This document shows, in pieces, positions 45,521-55,255 of a stretch of DNA of 64,000 nt (position 1 is its first letter; each line of letters opens with the position of its first letter). The notes beneath the pieces were generated by a model. It did not search any database. It saw only the letters and a list, made by a program, of their open reading frames with translations, and was not told the origin of the DNA. The stretch covers positions 106,541,284 to 106,605,283 of the forward strand of contig OV884057.1 in the NCBI GenBank assembly GCA_930367215.1. The letters are read 5' to 3'. Origin of the DNA: Pollenia angustigena (Eukaryota; Arthropoda; Insecta; Diptera; Polleniidae). Position numbers and translations under genes: made by a program.

Positions 45521-46380
45521 TCCCTGTATTCCAAGCCTTCCTCGTTTCCCTCGTCTTGTACTATATGTACATTACGTCTGTTGTTGTTGGTTCTATTGGA
45601 ATTGTTATTTCTATTGTTATTGTTGTCATTCCTGTAGTTTCCATTATTGCTTCTAGGTGTATTACGGTTGTAATTGTTGTTTGCAGACGTATTTGTGTTG
45701 TTTCTGTTATTGTTGGAATTGTAGTTGTTATTTCTACTGTTTTGGAAATTATTGTTATTCCTAGTGTAGTTGTTAAAATTTCTGTTGTTTCTATTATTGT
45801 TTGAGTTGTAGTCGTTAGTACTACGGTTTGGGAAATTATAGTTGTTCCTGTTATTAATGTTATTACGATGTTGTTTTTGTATATACTGTACTGAGTTAGT
45901 AGTTATTTTATTTTCATTTTCAAGTTCTAGCGCAAGTTCTACAGCGTCTTGTAAAGTTTTTGGACGAGCTGCAAAAATTGCCGTCTTTAAATTATCATTA
46001 ATCCCTCTCTTAAATGAATCTAGAGCAAGCTTTGAGTTTAATCTGATAATGACATTTTTCTCCGCCTCTGTAGCGTCACTACTAAGTTCTTCTATTCCTA
46101 ACTTGTTCAGGTTGTCTATTACAGTTAATATTCTTTCTCTGAATGCATTGACAGACGTTTTGCCTTGGTAAATATTGATTAGTTTGGACTGTAATTCTGG
46201 AATGGTCTTTGTACTTTTGTACCTTTGTTGTAATTGTGTTTTAAAATTATTGAAGTTTTCGGGTTTCGCATAACTACCTATCGCTGTTCTTACCCCTGAG
46301 GTTAATTTGGCGTGGTAGACATATTGTAGGAAATCTTGTTTTGCTGTTTCAGCAAGAGTTTTCTCAATGAGTTCTGCTGT
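45499..46380 (-). pseudogene. gypsy gag, 5'-truncated, Asn-rich C-terminus
   Basis: A single open frame of 293 codons without a start, beginning abruptly at the LTR junction. The first 170 residues resemble mdg1/412-like Gag (TIPELQSKLINIYQGKTSVN, FRERILTVIDNLNKLG, LKTAIFAARPKTLQDAVELA). The last 110 residues are an Asn-rich low-complexity tail (repeats of NNRNN, NYNSNNNRNN) ending in IPDSQN and TAA; no CCHC knuckle is seen. The N-terminus was lost in the deletion that fused gag to the LTR. Confidence 0.8.
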
Positions 46381-46719
46381 TATGGCTGAGATTTTACTCT
46401 AGCCGTTCTTACTTATTCTAATCATCGACAGAGTTCTGTTTATCTCTGTCGGCATTATGAGGATATCAATATTTGTCAATGATTAACTCCCTTTACTATT
46501 GTTATGACCAATCAGAATATTTTAATATTGGAATGCACTCAATTTGCATTTCCACTCAATTTATTTCATTCACTTACATTCTGATTGATTTTTATATTTG
46601 TCGTAAGTCAGTTCTGCTGTCATTTGATAGTTCACAATACCCTACTCTGATTTGGTTGGTGTGTATAAATATCAGAGTTGTTTAAGGGTATGCGGTGGCA
46701 ACTTATGAGGTACACTACA
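46381..46719 (-). repeat. 5' LTR of the gypsy-type element, truncated to 339 bp
   Basis: Matches 41180-41518 over the full 339 bp with no difference noticed, including the same 70-codon chance frame. Its inner 243 bp are missing and it is joined directly to gag at 46380. Confidence 0.85.
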
Positions 46720-46960
46720 GTCTCCTCTATGGTATAACAGATACCGGCTTCGCTAACTATAGCTTCTTTGCATAGCCGCCCTTCGGCCGGGCGGAAGGAT
46801 TTTCTCCTCTATGGTATAACAAAGACCGGCTTCGCTAACTAAAGCTTCTCTGCATGGCGCAAGTATTTTCTACTGTATGGTATAACAAACACCGGCTTCG
46901 CTAACTAAAGCTTCTCTGGGTATTCGGCCTTCATTCGAAAACAAGGCAGATTTTAGAAGC
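46720..46960. repeat. CCGGC-hairpin tandem array, right part
   Basis: Continuation of the array of 40125-40936 beyond the gypsy insertion, with CTCTATGGTATAACA, ACCGGCTTCGCTAACTA and GGCCTTC words; units are shorter and more diverged. Confidence 0.7.
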
Positions 46961-47040
46961 GTATGTGCCGGACCTGCAGTACGCGCCGCATGCGCTGCGA
47001 TCGCCCGCCGGACGCGCTCCCCCCCCCCCCCCCCCCTTCC
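46961..47040. other. isolated GC-rich stretch with an 18-base C run
   Basis: About 80 bp with many CpG (GCGCCGCATGCGCTGCGATC, GCCCGCCGGACGCG) leading into C18 (47019-47036). No gene recognised; the Gly-rich minus-strand frame is a by-product. Unlike anything around it. Confidence 0.5.
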
Positions 47041-47784
47041 ACCTACCGTACCATTTTTTTTCAACACTTGACAATAGCAACTCATTCTTTTGCCAATTTG
47101 TAACCATAACAATTACACTGTTATGGCGTTATTTCCACTTTGGTTGCTAAACGATTATGGTGTTATTGCACTTGGGCGGTGGTTATAAAGCTATATGGCT
47201 TTATTTCCTATGGCTTTATTGCACGGCGCCGAAATCAACATTAACTAAATATCTTTGCGAATCAAGAAATTTGCTGTAAAAAGGCATCGATTTGTTAGTG
47301 CATATTTTGCTTAAAATGCACAATTTTGCATATTTTTCTTTAAAAGCATATTTATGTTGCCTATTTTGAAAAAAATGTTATATTTGCTTTAATGACTTTT
47401 TCATTGCTTATACTAAATATCGTCAGGAAACTTCATCCAAAGATTTAAAAAAAACTAAAGATATTATACAAATAAAACTGTTAAGCGAATAAGAATTATA
47501 ATGACCCAGTTTTACTTGTAACCAGAGTACGAAAACAAACAAAAAGAAACGCTTGCTTTCGTTTTGTTTTGTTCTTTGCAGTGAATAAAACGAAAACAAA
47601 GCTAAAACAATGAGAATGATTGTGCCATTTTGTTTTGTATTATTTTTGCTCGTGAGCGCAAATTGTACATTAATATAAACGTACGCAGCTGGAAAAGAAA
47701 CGAGTAAGGAAAATATTAAAACATTCAGAGAAAAACCGTTTGACAAACGTTTGGTAATTGATTTACTCACTACTATTGTTTCTA
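47041..47784. other. ATAAAGCC motif cluster end and AT-rich spacer
   Basis: At 47100-47230 words such as GGCTTTATTTCCTATGGCTT match the cluster at 39747. Beyond 47230 no gene or element is recognised; the 131-codon minus-strand frame at 47423-47818 has no known domain. Confidence 0.35.
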
Positions 47785-48042
47785 AGGCTAAGATCCCACT
47801 TTCGGCGCAATGTATCAATTTTTGGCGTATTTCATGTGCCGATAGTGTGAACGGTCAAAATGTTTTTATATGCGACAATCTGTGCCGAAATTGTGCTGAC
47901 TGTGGGCAATCAAAATTAACCTAGATGCGTCGATAATGTGAATACTATTTTGCACAATGTGGAGCAATCAAATTGTTTAATATGTACCGATTTTTATCGG
48001 CCACTTGTGTGCCGATCACAGTCGCCAATCAGCGCCGATACT

Positions 48043-48248
48043 AGGGATGGCAAAACGAAATTTTTAAATTGCACAAACTGGCTACTAAAATTTTACTTTT
48101 TTGAGCTTAATTGTACCAAAATTACACTTGTTTTATCTATTATTTATGTATTGAAACGTTAAAAAGTACATTTGTACTACTAAATGAAAAAAAAAAACAA
48201 TTCGCTTTAACCAAAACATTGCAGTTGTATCGATGTTGCCATCCCTGG
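48043..48248. mobile_element. small MITE with AGGGATGGCAA ends
   Basis: Left AGGGATGGCAAAACG and right GTTGCCATCCCT are inverse; about 206 bp, AT-rich interior. hAT-like appearance, but no 8-bp duplication found. The preceding 250 bp (from GGCTAAGATCCCACTTTCGG, 47785) contain repeated GCCGAT and GCAATC words like the repeat at 36121. Confidence 0.5.
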
Positions 48249-48297
48249 TTTGTAAACATCTTTTTACAAAACAACAATCACAAAAAAAAACAAGTAG

Positions 48298-48480
48298 AGT
48301 GCTATATTCGGCTATGCCGAATCTTAAATACCCTTCACCATGGTGCGATAAGAACAGAAAGTTACATAAATAGCGTTCTTTGGATGTAAATAAATCTATT
48401 TTGAGCTATCCCCATATTTAATTTCGTCGTGCCGTAGTTTTTCACAGTTTCAAAAATTGAGATAAGTCTGTTTCCAGTTT
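48298..48480. repeat. interspersed repeat GTGCTATATTCGGCTATGCC, copy 1
   Basis: Shares GTGCTATATTCGGCTATGCC and about 130 bp of following sequence (including AATTTCGTCGTGCCG and AGTCTGTTTCC) with 55757. A dispersed retroelement tail is likely. Confidence 0.55.
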
Positions 48481-49262
48481 AAGTCTTCAAATCGTCTTCC
48501 CTTGCAGAAGTTTTATAGAAATAAGCGGTATTCAGTATTGGTAGTAAAATACCCTTGCAGACTTTGTTAATCTTATTTTTTCTATCTCTCTCTCTCTTTT
48601 TTAGCAAATTCATTACTTTACAATAAATACCAAAAAGACACTCACTTTGTAGTATAAAATCGAATTAAGTAAAACGGACATTTACACTTAACACAAGGGT
48701 AAAAACCGCTATTGTAAATAGGTACATAGGTATTCAAATTCCCAAAATATTTTTCTTATGATAAACCTACGTCAAGATAATTTTGGCACGACGATTTGCC
48801 TTTATAAAATGTTTTCGTGATGACATCTTTTGAATAAAAAAGAAGAAACCCAAAGCAAACGATGAAAACATCTTTTATATAAATTGTTACATATGCAATG
48901 GTCTTGTAGCATTGGCGTGCTAAATAAGTAAAAAAAAAAATTAAAAAATTCAATTCTTTGAATAGGTAATTGAATATTTAAATAAGAATTAAAGAAAATT
49001 TTCTCCGATCTTTAAGATATGAAACGGAACTATTTAAACAAAATTAATTACCTATAAAAAGAGAAAAATACCTATAAACAAAATTAATTAAAAAAAGGGT
49101 ATAAAAATAAAATAAAAAAGAGGGTAAATTAAAAGGCGTAAATATGTATAAAATATATGTAGGTATATAAAATTTATAAATATATTTAACAAATTTTAAA
49201 AAGTCAAAAACCGTTCAATTTCTTTTAAGTTTAAAAAAAAATTTAGAAACAAAAAAAAAATA
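48481..49262. other. no gene recognised; AT-rich spacer
   Basis: Includes a CT-rich run (TCTATCTCTCTCTCTCTTTT, 48578) and simple AAATT/ATAAAA repeats at 49020-49190. No coding sequence recognised. Confidence 0.3.
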
Positions 49263-49347
49263 GTAATGAGTGGGACTCGAACCCTCAAAGCCAACAGAAA
49301 ATTGTTAAAACCAGACTGGCGGCTAGACCATTCGGCCATCGAGCCAC
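49263..49347 (-). repeat. tRNA-like SINE head or tRNA pseudogene
   Basis: On the minus strand GATGGCCGAATGGTCTA resembles a tRNA D arm/A box and GGGTTCGAGTCCC is a perfect T arm/B box, about 50 nt apart. The outer ends (GTGGCTC, CTCATTAC) do not form an acceptor stem, so it is not a functional tRNA. A T-rich run follows (TATTTTTTTTTTG), as after a SINE head or Pol III terminator. Confidence 0.6.
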
Positions 49348-49436
49348 ATAAACAACTGTTGTTGATATGAGTACTTGATATCAATTAAATTAATCGTAAA
49401 ATGAAGTATGTGTTTGTTGTTTTTGTATAACGCAGG

Positions 49437-50474
49437 CAGGGTTACCGTTGGAAATTTTCGAAAAGGGTCACAAAAAGGGGATTTTCCAGAAAAAGGGGTC
49501 AAAAAAAGGGTATTTCAATAAAAAAAGGGTCAAGTTTTTTATAAGCAGTATTTCCCATTTAAATGAACATAATAAGACCAAGTTTTTTTTTATAAGCAAA
49601 CAAAAAAATAATATTTCAGGTAGGAAGAGCTCAAAAAACTTTATTTTTTATGGAATGCTCTGTCCTGTTTTATACACCTGACAAAAAGTTTATTCTTTAT
49701 CATTATAGCTAATTTTTTAATACTTTTTATGTTATTTATCGATTTAGCGATGTCAAATAAATTTAAGTGTTTGTTTTAAATTTTGCAATCGTTCGCGAAT
49801 TGTAACCATTTTCTCGATTAAAGCGATTTTTTCCTGTAAGTGTCAGATTTTTTAAAGCTTGTACGATTTTTAATAAATATTAGACTTTGCTATCATACCG
49901 CTGTTACCAAATATTTGGGAATTTCCGCTAATTTAGCAATTTTTACCTCTTGTTTTCATTCCTGTTAGGGCACTCTCAACACTGTTGATTTAAAAGAGGG
50001 CGAAAAGTTCAATACCTTTTGCCATTACTAAGGGCGAATTTTTTTTAATTAAACATGCTACTCTTTAAGAGAGCAAAACACCAAATTGCATTTTTTTAAT
50101 AAAATGTCAAATTTTTGTTTTGAAAAGAAACCATCGTAAAAAATAACAAATATGTATATGAGTTATGTTTGCTTTTAGGGAAATTGTACTTTACTATCAA
50201 AAATCAAGGAGAAGAAAGCATGGAATTGTAAGTTTATACTTTGAGTCTGTTCCATATCAAGCAATGCTTATTTCGAAAACATTTGTTTAGCACTTCTGTT
50301 CCGCAGTGTTGACAAAAAACAAAATGTGAGAGCTATTTCCAAAAAAGGGTCAAAAAGTGTCACAAAATAGGTGATAATGATACAAAAGTATAATTTAAAA
50401 TAAGGGTCATAAAAGGTATCAACACCGTCGAAAAAGGGTCAAATTGATACTTTAGTATCACAACGGTAACGCTG
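49437..50474. mobile_element. non-autonomous hAT element M, AAAGGGTCA subterminal repeats
   Basis: Ends CAGGGTTACCGTTGGAAATT and the inverse of CAGCGTTACCGTTGTGATAC. Flanking 8-mers AACGCAGG (49429-49436) and AATGCAGG (50475-50482) match at seven of eight. AAAAGGGTCA-type repeats crowd both ends. Termini nearly equal those of element G, so the same transposase may act on both. Confidence 0.8.
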
Positions 50475-50896
50475 AATGCAGGAGGTATGTAATTTTAAGG
50501 AAAGAAATTCACCACGAATATTTTCAATGAAAAAAAACCACTAACAAACAAAAAAAAAACACACAACTTTTTTACAGGGCTACCATGACAAATTTTTAAA
50601 CGTAAAGGCACAAAAACGGTCGTTTTGGTTAATAAAAGTCGCAAACATATTTTAATGATTTTTATTTATCAATAATGCAACATAAACAAAACAAACAATT
50701 GCTTAAATTGTGTATGCTTTGAAATCACTTTTGTGCAAAAAATATTATATGTATTCGAATTTATTTTTGTATAAATTGCCAAAAAGCTGACTAATATGTT
50801 ATCCATGTCAACAATAAAAATTAGACGATTGCTTTTAATATTATGACGCCAGACTAGATCGCTGTTTGGTATATCACCCTTTTTGTAAGAAAAATA

Positions 50897-51144
50897 GCAT
50901 ATGGGCACTTCCACAGAAAATCTCTCTTTTTGTCACGTCACGTCACCTAGCAATTATTCTTGTATTTTAGAACCACGTTGTTCAAATTTTTCCTCTCTTT
51001 CACTAAATGAAAACGTAGTTGCGCTCTACACCCAAATGCAAAAAAAAGTAAATAATATTTTCATTATTCTTTGAGAAACGATTAAAAATGGTTGGTGACG
51101 TTACGTGACAAAAAGTAGACATTTCTGTGGAAATACCAATATGT
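50897..51144. mobile_element. 248-bp palindromic MITE with TTTTTGTCACG arms
   Basis: Left ATATGGGCACTTCCACAGAA and TTTTTGTCACGTCACGTCACC are matched in inverse by GGTGACGTTACGTGACAAAAA and TTCTGTGGAAATACCAATAT. The loop is AT-rich. Target duplication not clear. A phrase CATAAATGTATAACAACCTAGCC just outside recurs at about 51350. Confidence 0.6.
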
Positions 51145-51675
51145 GACATAAATGTATAACAACCTAGCCCCCATAATTAAGCATTTTATTTAGTTTTCTA
51201 AAAAATGTTTTAAGCTTATTTTGATTGAAAATAATATTCTTTTTATAAATTGTTATAAATAACTTTTACCCAATCAATGATAATTCTTTTTTTAATAAAT
51301 TCTTGGAAATTTAATAGCAAGAAATGGTGGGCTATACATAAGTATGCGACATAAATGTTAAATAACCTAGCCTCTAGTTATCATGTCTGGGGCCTTCTAA
51401 CGTAAGACGGACATCGTTAAATTAACTCCACTCTTCATATGGACCCAGAATATATACATATGTATGCTTTATAGGGTCTAAGATCTTTATTGTAGGAATT
51501 ACAAACGGAATGACAAACTTGTATGTATAAACACTTTTTCAGCTGTGGTGAAGGTAGGGTAGCCAGATTTTAAATTCGGAAAAACAGTACATTGAATACA
51601 TAAAAACAGTACAATCAAGAAAAAAACAGTACAATTTTTTTGACGCCAACATTACCATTTGTTTTAATAAGTAAC

Positions 51676-51789
51676 CCCCAATTTCACCAAGTTCAGCTAT
51701 AATAAACTATCAGTTCAAGCTGTCAAAACATATTGGAAGCTGGAAGTTAAAGTAATAGTTAGTTTTAACTGAACTTGGTGAAATTGGGG
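51676..51789. mobile_element. palindromic MITE, CCCCAATTTCACCAAGTTCA arms
   Basis: A 114-bp hairpin: CCCCAATTTCACCAAGTTCA and TGAACTTGGTGAAATTGGGG at the ends, short loop. A diverged relative follows at 52158-52395. Confidence 0.65.
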
Positions 51790-52157
51790 TAAATATTTTA
51801 AACTTTTGATTGAATATGCAACAACAATTATATAAAGAAAGAAATACACTTAAAATGTGTAACGTCAAAGGAATTATTTCCAGTTTATGGCATTTCATAA
51901 ATATACATATGAAATTACTCCATTTGCGTTTAAAAAGCAAACACCACAAACGAAGCATTTGGCCAGGAAAACCATAACATTGCTGTAAGCCATATAAGAA
52001 AGGAGAAAAGCCTTACTTAGCTCAAAACAATCAACTCATTGATTTTGTAAGTACGATTTTCTTTAAACATATTCGTATTTAAAGCAATTTTCACTACACA
52101 CATAGTTGCACAAATCATATAGAATTTGAGAAAATGTTTGTTTCCTAAATTAATTTT

Positions 52158-52395
52158 CCAATTTTAAATAATTTTTAAATTATTTACGGCTAATTTTACC
52201 AAGTTCAGCTATAATTATCTATTACTAAAACAATATGTTTTTTGACTTTTATAATGAAAGTTAATTAAACCTTTTCCAATTTTAAATAATTTTTAAATTA
52301 TTTACGGCTAATTTTACCAAGTTCAGCTATAATTATCTATTACTAAAACAATATGTTTTTTGACTTTTATAATGAACTTGGTGAAATTGGCCATT
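52158..52395. repeat. 118-bp tandem duplication containing a MITE arm
   Basis: CCAATTTTAAATAATTTTTA through ACTTTTATAATGAA occurs twice, starting at 52158 and 52276. Each holds TTTTACCAAGTTCAGCTATA, the arm of the MITE at 51676; the second ends in the opposing arm GAACTTGGTGAAATTGG. Confidence 0.6.
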
Positions 52396-52814
52396 AATCT
52401 ATAAAATCCAAAAAAAAAATAGTTTGGTTTATTTTTATTTCACAAAATCTGAAAATATTTAAAATCAAGTGCAATTGAAAACGATGAATATTTTCAAAAA
52501 ATTTTTTGTAAAAATTTACTTATCTTTTTCTTATTTCAGTAGTTTAGGTAAAGAAAAGTGGTCCTCAAAGGTATTAGGTATTTTTATAAATTTTGAACAC
52601 GGATAATTTTCCAAATTTGTTTGTTTTCAATTTTACGTGATTTCGATTTCCAGAACATGCCCGAAAATTAAAAAAGTTCTAAAAATTAACGATAACTATG
52701 TATTCTTGTGTATAGTTGACCTGTTGTTTATGTTGTTTTATTATTTTGGCTTGAGGTCCTATATAAATAATAAATAAAATTCAAAAAACTTTTTATTTTA
52801 TTTTTATTTATTTT

Positions 52815-52858
52815 TATATTTTTCCAATATTTCGGTCAAAATCTCTGACCATCATCAG
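52815..52858 (-). ncRNA. hammerhead-ribozyme-like motif in the Penelope 3' flank
   Basis: On the minus strand CTGATGA (52852-52858) is followed by stem II GGTCA/TGACC, GAA, stem III ATATT/AATAT with loop GGAAA, and then A (AUA as the cleavage triplet). These are the conserved parts of a hammerhead in the right order, and hammerheads are known in Penelope-like element terminal repeats. Against it: one extra U after CTGATGA and no clear stem I. Probably a decayed or atypical copy. Confidence 0.45.
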
Positions 52859-52984
52859 GGGAATCTTTTTAAAAATACAAAAAACAAAAATACCATTAAA
52901 AATACAAAATATTTTACACTAAACAAATTTAATATTTACATTTAAATAAATAAACAATAAAAGATTGAAAAAACTCCGACGAAT

Positions 52985-55255
52985 TTAACTCTTCACTGAT
53001 AAAGCTTTCTTTGATTTGTGTTTGTCTATTGCATGTTTATAAATTTTTGCACATCTTTCTGTGTCTTTCTTAAAATTTAATGTCTTTTCTGTCTCTTGAT
53101 CAATAATATGTAGCATCTCAAGAGTAAATCTCTTCTTGTAGTTGTGCTCTCCCACCAATATGTCTACATTATTAAAATTTGGTTTATGTCCAGTTACAGT
53201 ACAGTGGGCTGCTAATGCAGTTTTCTGTTCTAATGGCTTGTAAGTAGCCTTTTCATCTGACTTATGTGCTGCAAGTCTGGTTTTTAATTTGTTTTTTGTC
53301 GTGCCAACATATACTTTTCCGCATGCGTCAGTTTTGTCTCCATTACAGTGTATTCTGTAAACTAAATGCGATTTTTCCTCTTTTTCAATCTTAGATTTCA
53401 TATTATTAAAAAGTTTTTTTGTTGTATTTTCAGTTTTAAAGGCTAATTCATATTTTTCCCGATTATAAATGTTGGAATGTTTAAATCGTTCGGAAAAATC
53501 TTCTACATATGTCATAGTCTTATATATTATTGGTGGTCGTTCCCTTTTAGTTGTTCCTTTTACTATCGCAGTTTTTACTCTGTTAATTAGTTCATTAATG
53601 GTTTTATTTGGAAAATCGTTTTTACTTAATATATTCCTTATTTTGCAGATATTTATTGGGTGGAAAACTTTGTCACTTATTTCTAGAACTCTCTTAATGA
53701 AGTTGGTCGCTGTATTTATAATTGTTCTTCTTGGGTGTTTTGAGTAGAAATTTATTAATCTACCAGACGCCATCGGTTTTTGGTACCAATCTAGTTTTAG
53801 TATGTCTCCGTGTCTAACTATAACCGAATCTAAATAGGCTAGTTTGTTATCTGTTTCCTTTTCCAACGTAAATTGTATTTGTCTATTAAATTCGTTCAAT
53901 GTATTCAGGGCTTCTTCAATACCATCTCTCTTAACGATTCCAAACAAATCATCCACATATTTTGTAAAAATCCTTGGCTTTCTCTTCATCTTTCCTATTG
54001 ATACATTTAATAGTTCTTCCATAATTATGTCCGCAATGACTGGTGAGGCTGGAGATCCCATGGGCATTCCTTTATTTTGTTCATAGTATTTATCCTCATA
54101 CTTAAAATATCTTGTTTCTTTAATACAAAAAGTTAGTAGTTCTAAGAATAAATCTTTAGGTATTCGTGTATGTTCTTTCAGTAAGTGCCATTTTCTTTCA
54201 ATCGTTTTAATTGCCATGTTAACTGGAATACTTGGGAAAAGTGAAATTACGTCAAAGGAAACAAGTACTTCATCTTCATATATATAAGTATTGTTTACTC
54301 TGTTCTTAAATTCTATTGAGTCTTTTACATTGTATGTAGAGTCCATTGTCAAGTTTTTTAAAATTGTAGTCAAATATTTGCATAATTCGTAGGACGGTGA
54401 ATTGATAGACGAACAAATAGGGCGTAGCGGCATTCCTGTTTTGTGGATCTTTGGTAGACCGTATATTCTTGGTGCAGTCGCTATGTTGGTTATCATCTTA
54501 TTCCTGTCAAAAGTACTTATTAGATTCATATTGAAAAGTCTTTCAATTAACGTGTTGTTCTTGTTTTGTAATATTGATGTTGGATCCTTTTTTAAACGTC
54601 TGTATGTAATCATATCTGCTAAAATAGTTTTCATTTTCAAATCGTATTCTTCTTTAGTCATAGTAACCGTTTTATTACCCTTATCCGAGTTCAACACTAA
54701 AATATTTTTATTTTCATTCAGAAAACGTTTTGATTGTCCCACTGTATCCAGAATGATTTTGTCTCTATAATTAAGTTTTCTCTTACATAAATGGTCATCT
54801 AGTAATGTTACAAGCTTAATTCTTAATGTCTCTTGTTGTTCTCTGTTCTCAATTGTTTGGATGCACTCTTCACTATCAGCAATACATTTAAACAAAGGGA
54901 ATGTTGTTTTTGTATTTGGTAATGCAAATTTTGGTCCAAGAGAAAGCAGCCACTGTATCTCTGTTGGAATGTCAATATTCGTGTTGTTTATAAACCAATC
55001 AGTATTATGTTTTATATTTATTTTTCTGCTGGTTTCTTTTCTCAATTTCTCCAGTTTACCTAAGTGTGTTATTTTATTGTTGTTTTTGATATTGTCATAT
55101 ATAATATTTTCACTTTGTAAAAATAATTCTTTGTCTTGTTCATCTAAAAGTTCTTCAATTTTCCTTTTTGTCTTATTTAAAATTTGTGTATTATCACTGA
55201 GTAGTTTGTGTTTTTGTTGTATGACAATTAACGATAACTGTTTTGGAATAAGTAT
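52985..55255 (-). CDS. Penelope-like element ORF: reverse transcriptase plus GIY-YIG endonuclease
   Basis: The frame is open for about 756 codons from 55255 (after a TAA); the first ATG-like position used by simple ORF calling at 55045 is too far downstream, since residues such as LSDNTQILNKTKRKIEELL precede it. RT motifs: APRIYGLPKIHK, RPICSSINSPSYELCKY, VSFDVISLFPSIP, KGMPMGSPASPVIADI, and KYVDDLFG (catalytic box, about residue 362 from 55045). The C-terminus has the GIY-YIG nuclease: VYRIHC, CGKVYVGTTKNKLKTRLAAH. This fusion defines Penelope-like elements, which copy themselves by target-primed reverse transcription. No internal stop; an intact or recently active copy, perhaps 5'-truncated. 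Inserted in element N. Confidence 0.9.
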   Translation of the reverse strand: MLIPKQLSLIVIQQKHKLLSDNTQILNKTKRKIEELLDEQDKELFLQSENIIYDNIKNNNKITHLGKLEKLRKETSRKINIKHNTDWFINNTNIDIPTEIQWLLSLGPKFALPNTKTTFPLFKCIADSEECIQTIENREQQETLRIKLVTLLDDHLCKRKLNYRDKIILDTVGQSKRFLNENKNILVLNSDKGNKTVTMTKEEYDLKMKTILADMITYRRLKKDPTSILQNKNNTLIERLFNMNLISTFDRNKMITNIATAPRIYGLPKIHKTGMPLRPICSSINSPSYELCKYLTTILKNLTMDSTYNVKDSIEFKNRVNNTYIYEDEVLVSFDVISLFPSIPVNMAIKTIERKWHLLKEHTRIPKDLFLELLTFCIKETRYFKYEDKYYEQNKGMPMGSPASPVIADIIMEELLNVSIGKMKRKPRIFTKYVDDLFGIVKRDGIEEALNTLNEFNRQIQFTLEKETDNKLAYLDSVIVRHGDILKLDWYQKPMASGRLINFYSKHPRRTIINTATNFIKRVLEISDKVFHPINICKIRNILSKNDFPNKTINELINRVKTAIVKGTTKRERPPIIYKTMTYVEDFSERFKHSNIYNREKYELAFKTENTTKKLFNNMKSKIEKEEKSHLVYRIHCNGDKTDACGKVYVGTTKNKLKTRLAAHKSDEKATYKPLEQKTALAAHCTVTGHKPNFNNVDILVGEHNYKKRFTLEMLHIIDQETEKTLNFKKDTERCAKIYKHAIDKHKSKKALSVKS

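Larger units (their letters stand above)
40937..46719 (-). mobile_element. Ty3/gypsy (mdg1/412-like) retrotransposon, internally deleted
   Basis: Complete element from 3' LTR to a truncated 5' LTR with the 4-bp duplication GTCT on both sides (40933-40936, 46720-46723), inserted in the CCGGC-hairpin array. Internal order on the minus strand: gag fragment, protease, reverse transcriptase, RNase H, integrase. No env. A deletion removes the inner 243 bp of the 5' LTR, the primer-binding site and the start of gag, so it cannot copy itself unaided, although the shared 339 bp of the LTRs appear identical. Confidence 0.85.

Noticed and set aside
45505..45804. plus-strand Val/Ile-rich frame antisense to gag
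   Set aside because: It is the reverse complement of the Asn-rich Gag tail (AAY codons), so its Val/Ile richness is a by-product.
41272..46685. identical 70-codon plus-strand frames at 41272-41484 and 46473-46685
   Set aside because: They lie in the two LTR copies of one retrotransposon; duplication of LTR sequence, not a gene.
47423..47818. 131-codon minus-strand hydrophobic frame
   Set aside because: No start context or recognised family; composition follows the local T-rich sequence.
49263..49347. functional tRNA gene
   Set aside because: Boxes are present but the ends cannot form an acceptor stem and the middle does not give a normal anticodon arm.
49196..49384. 62-codon minus-strand frame with MAEWSSRQSG...LALRVRVPL
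   Set aside because: This wording is what a tRNA-like sequence yields when translated; it overlaps the A and B boxes and is not a protein.
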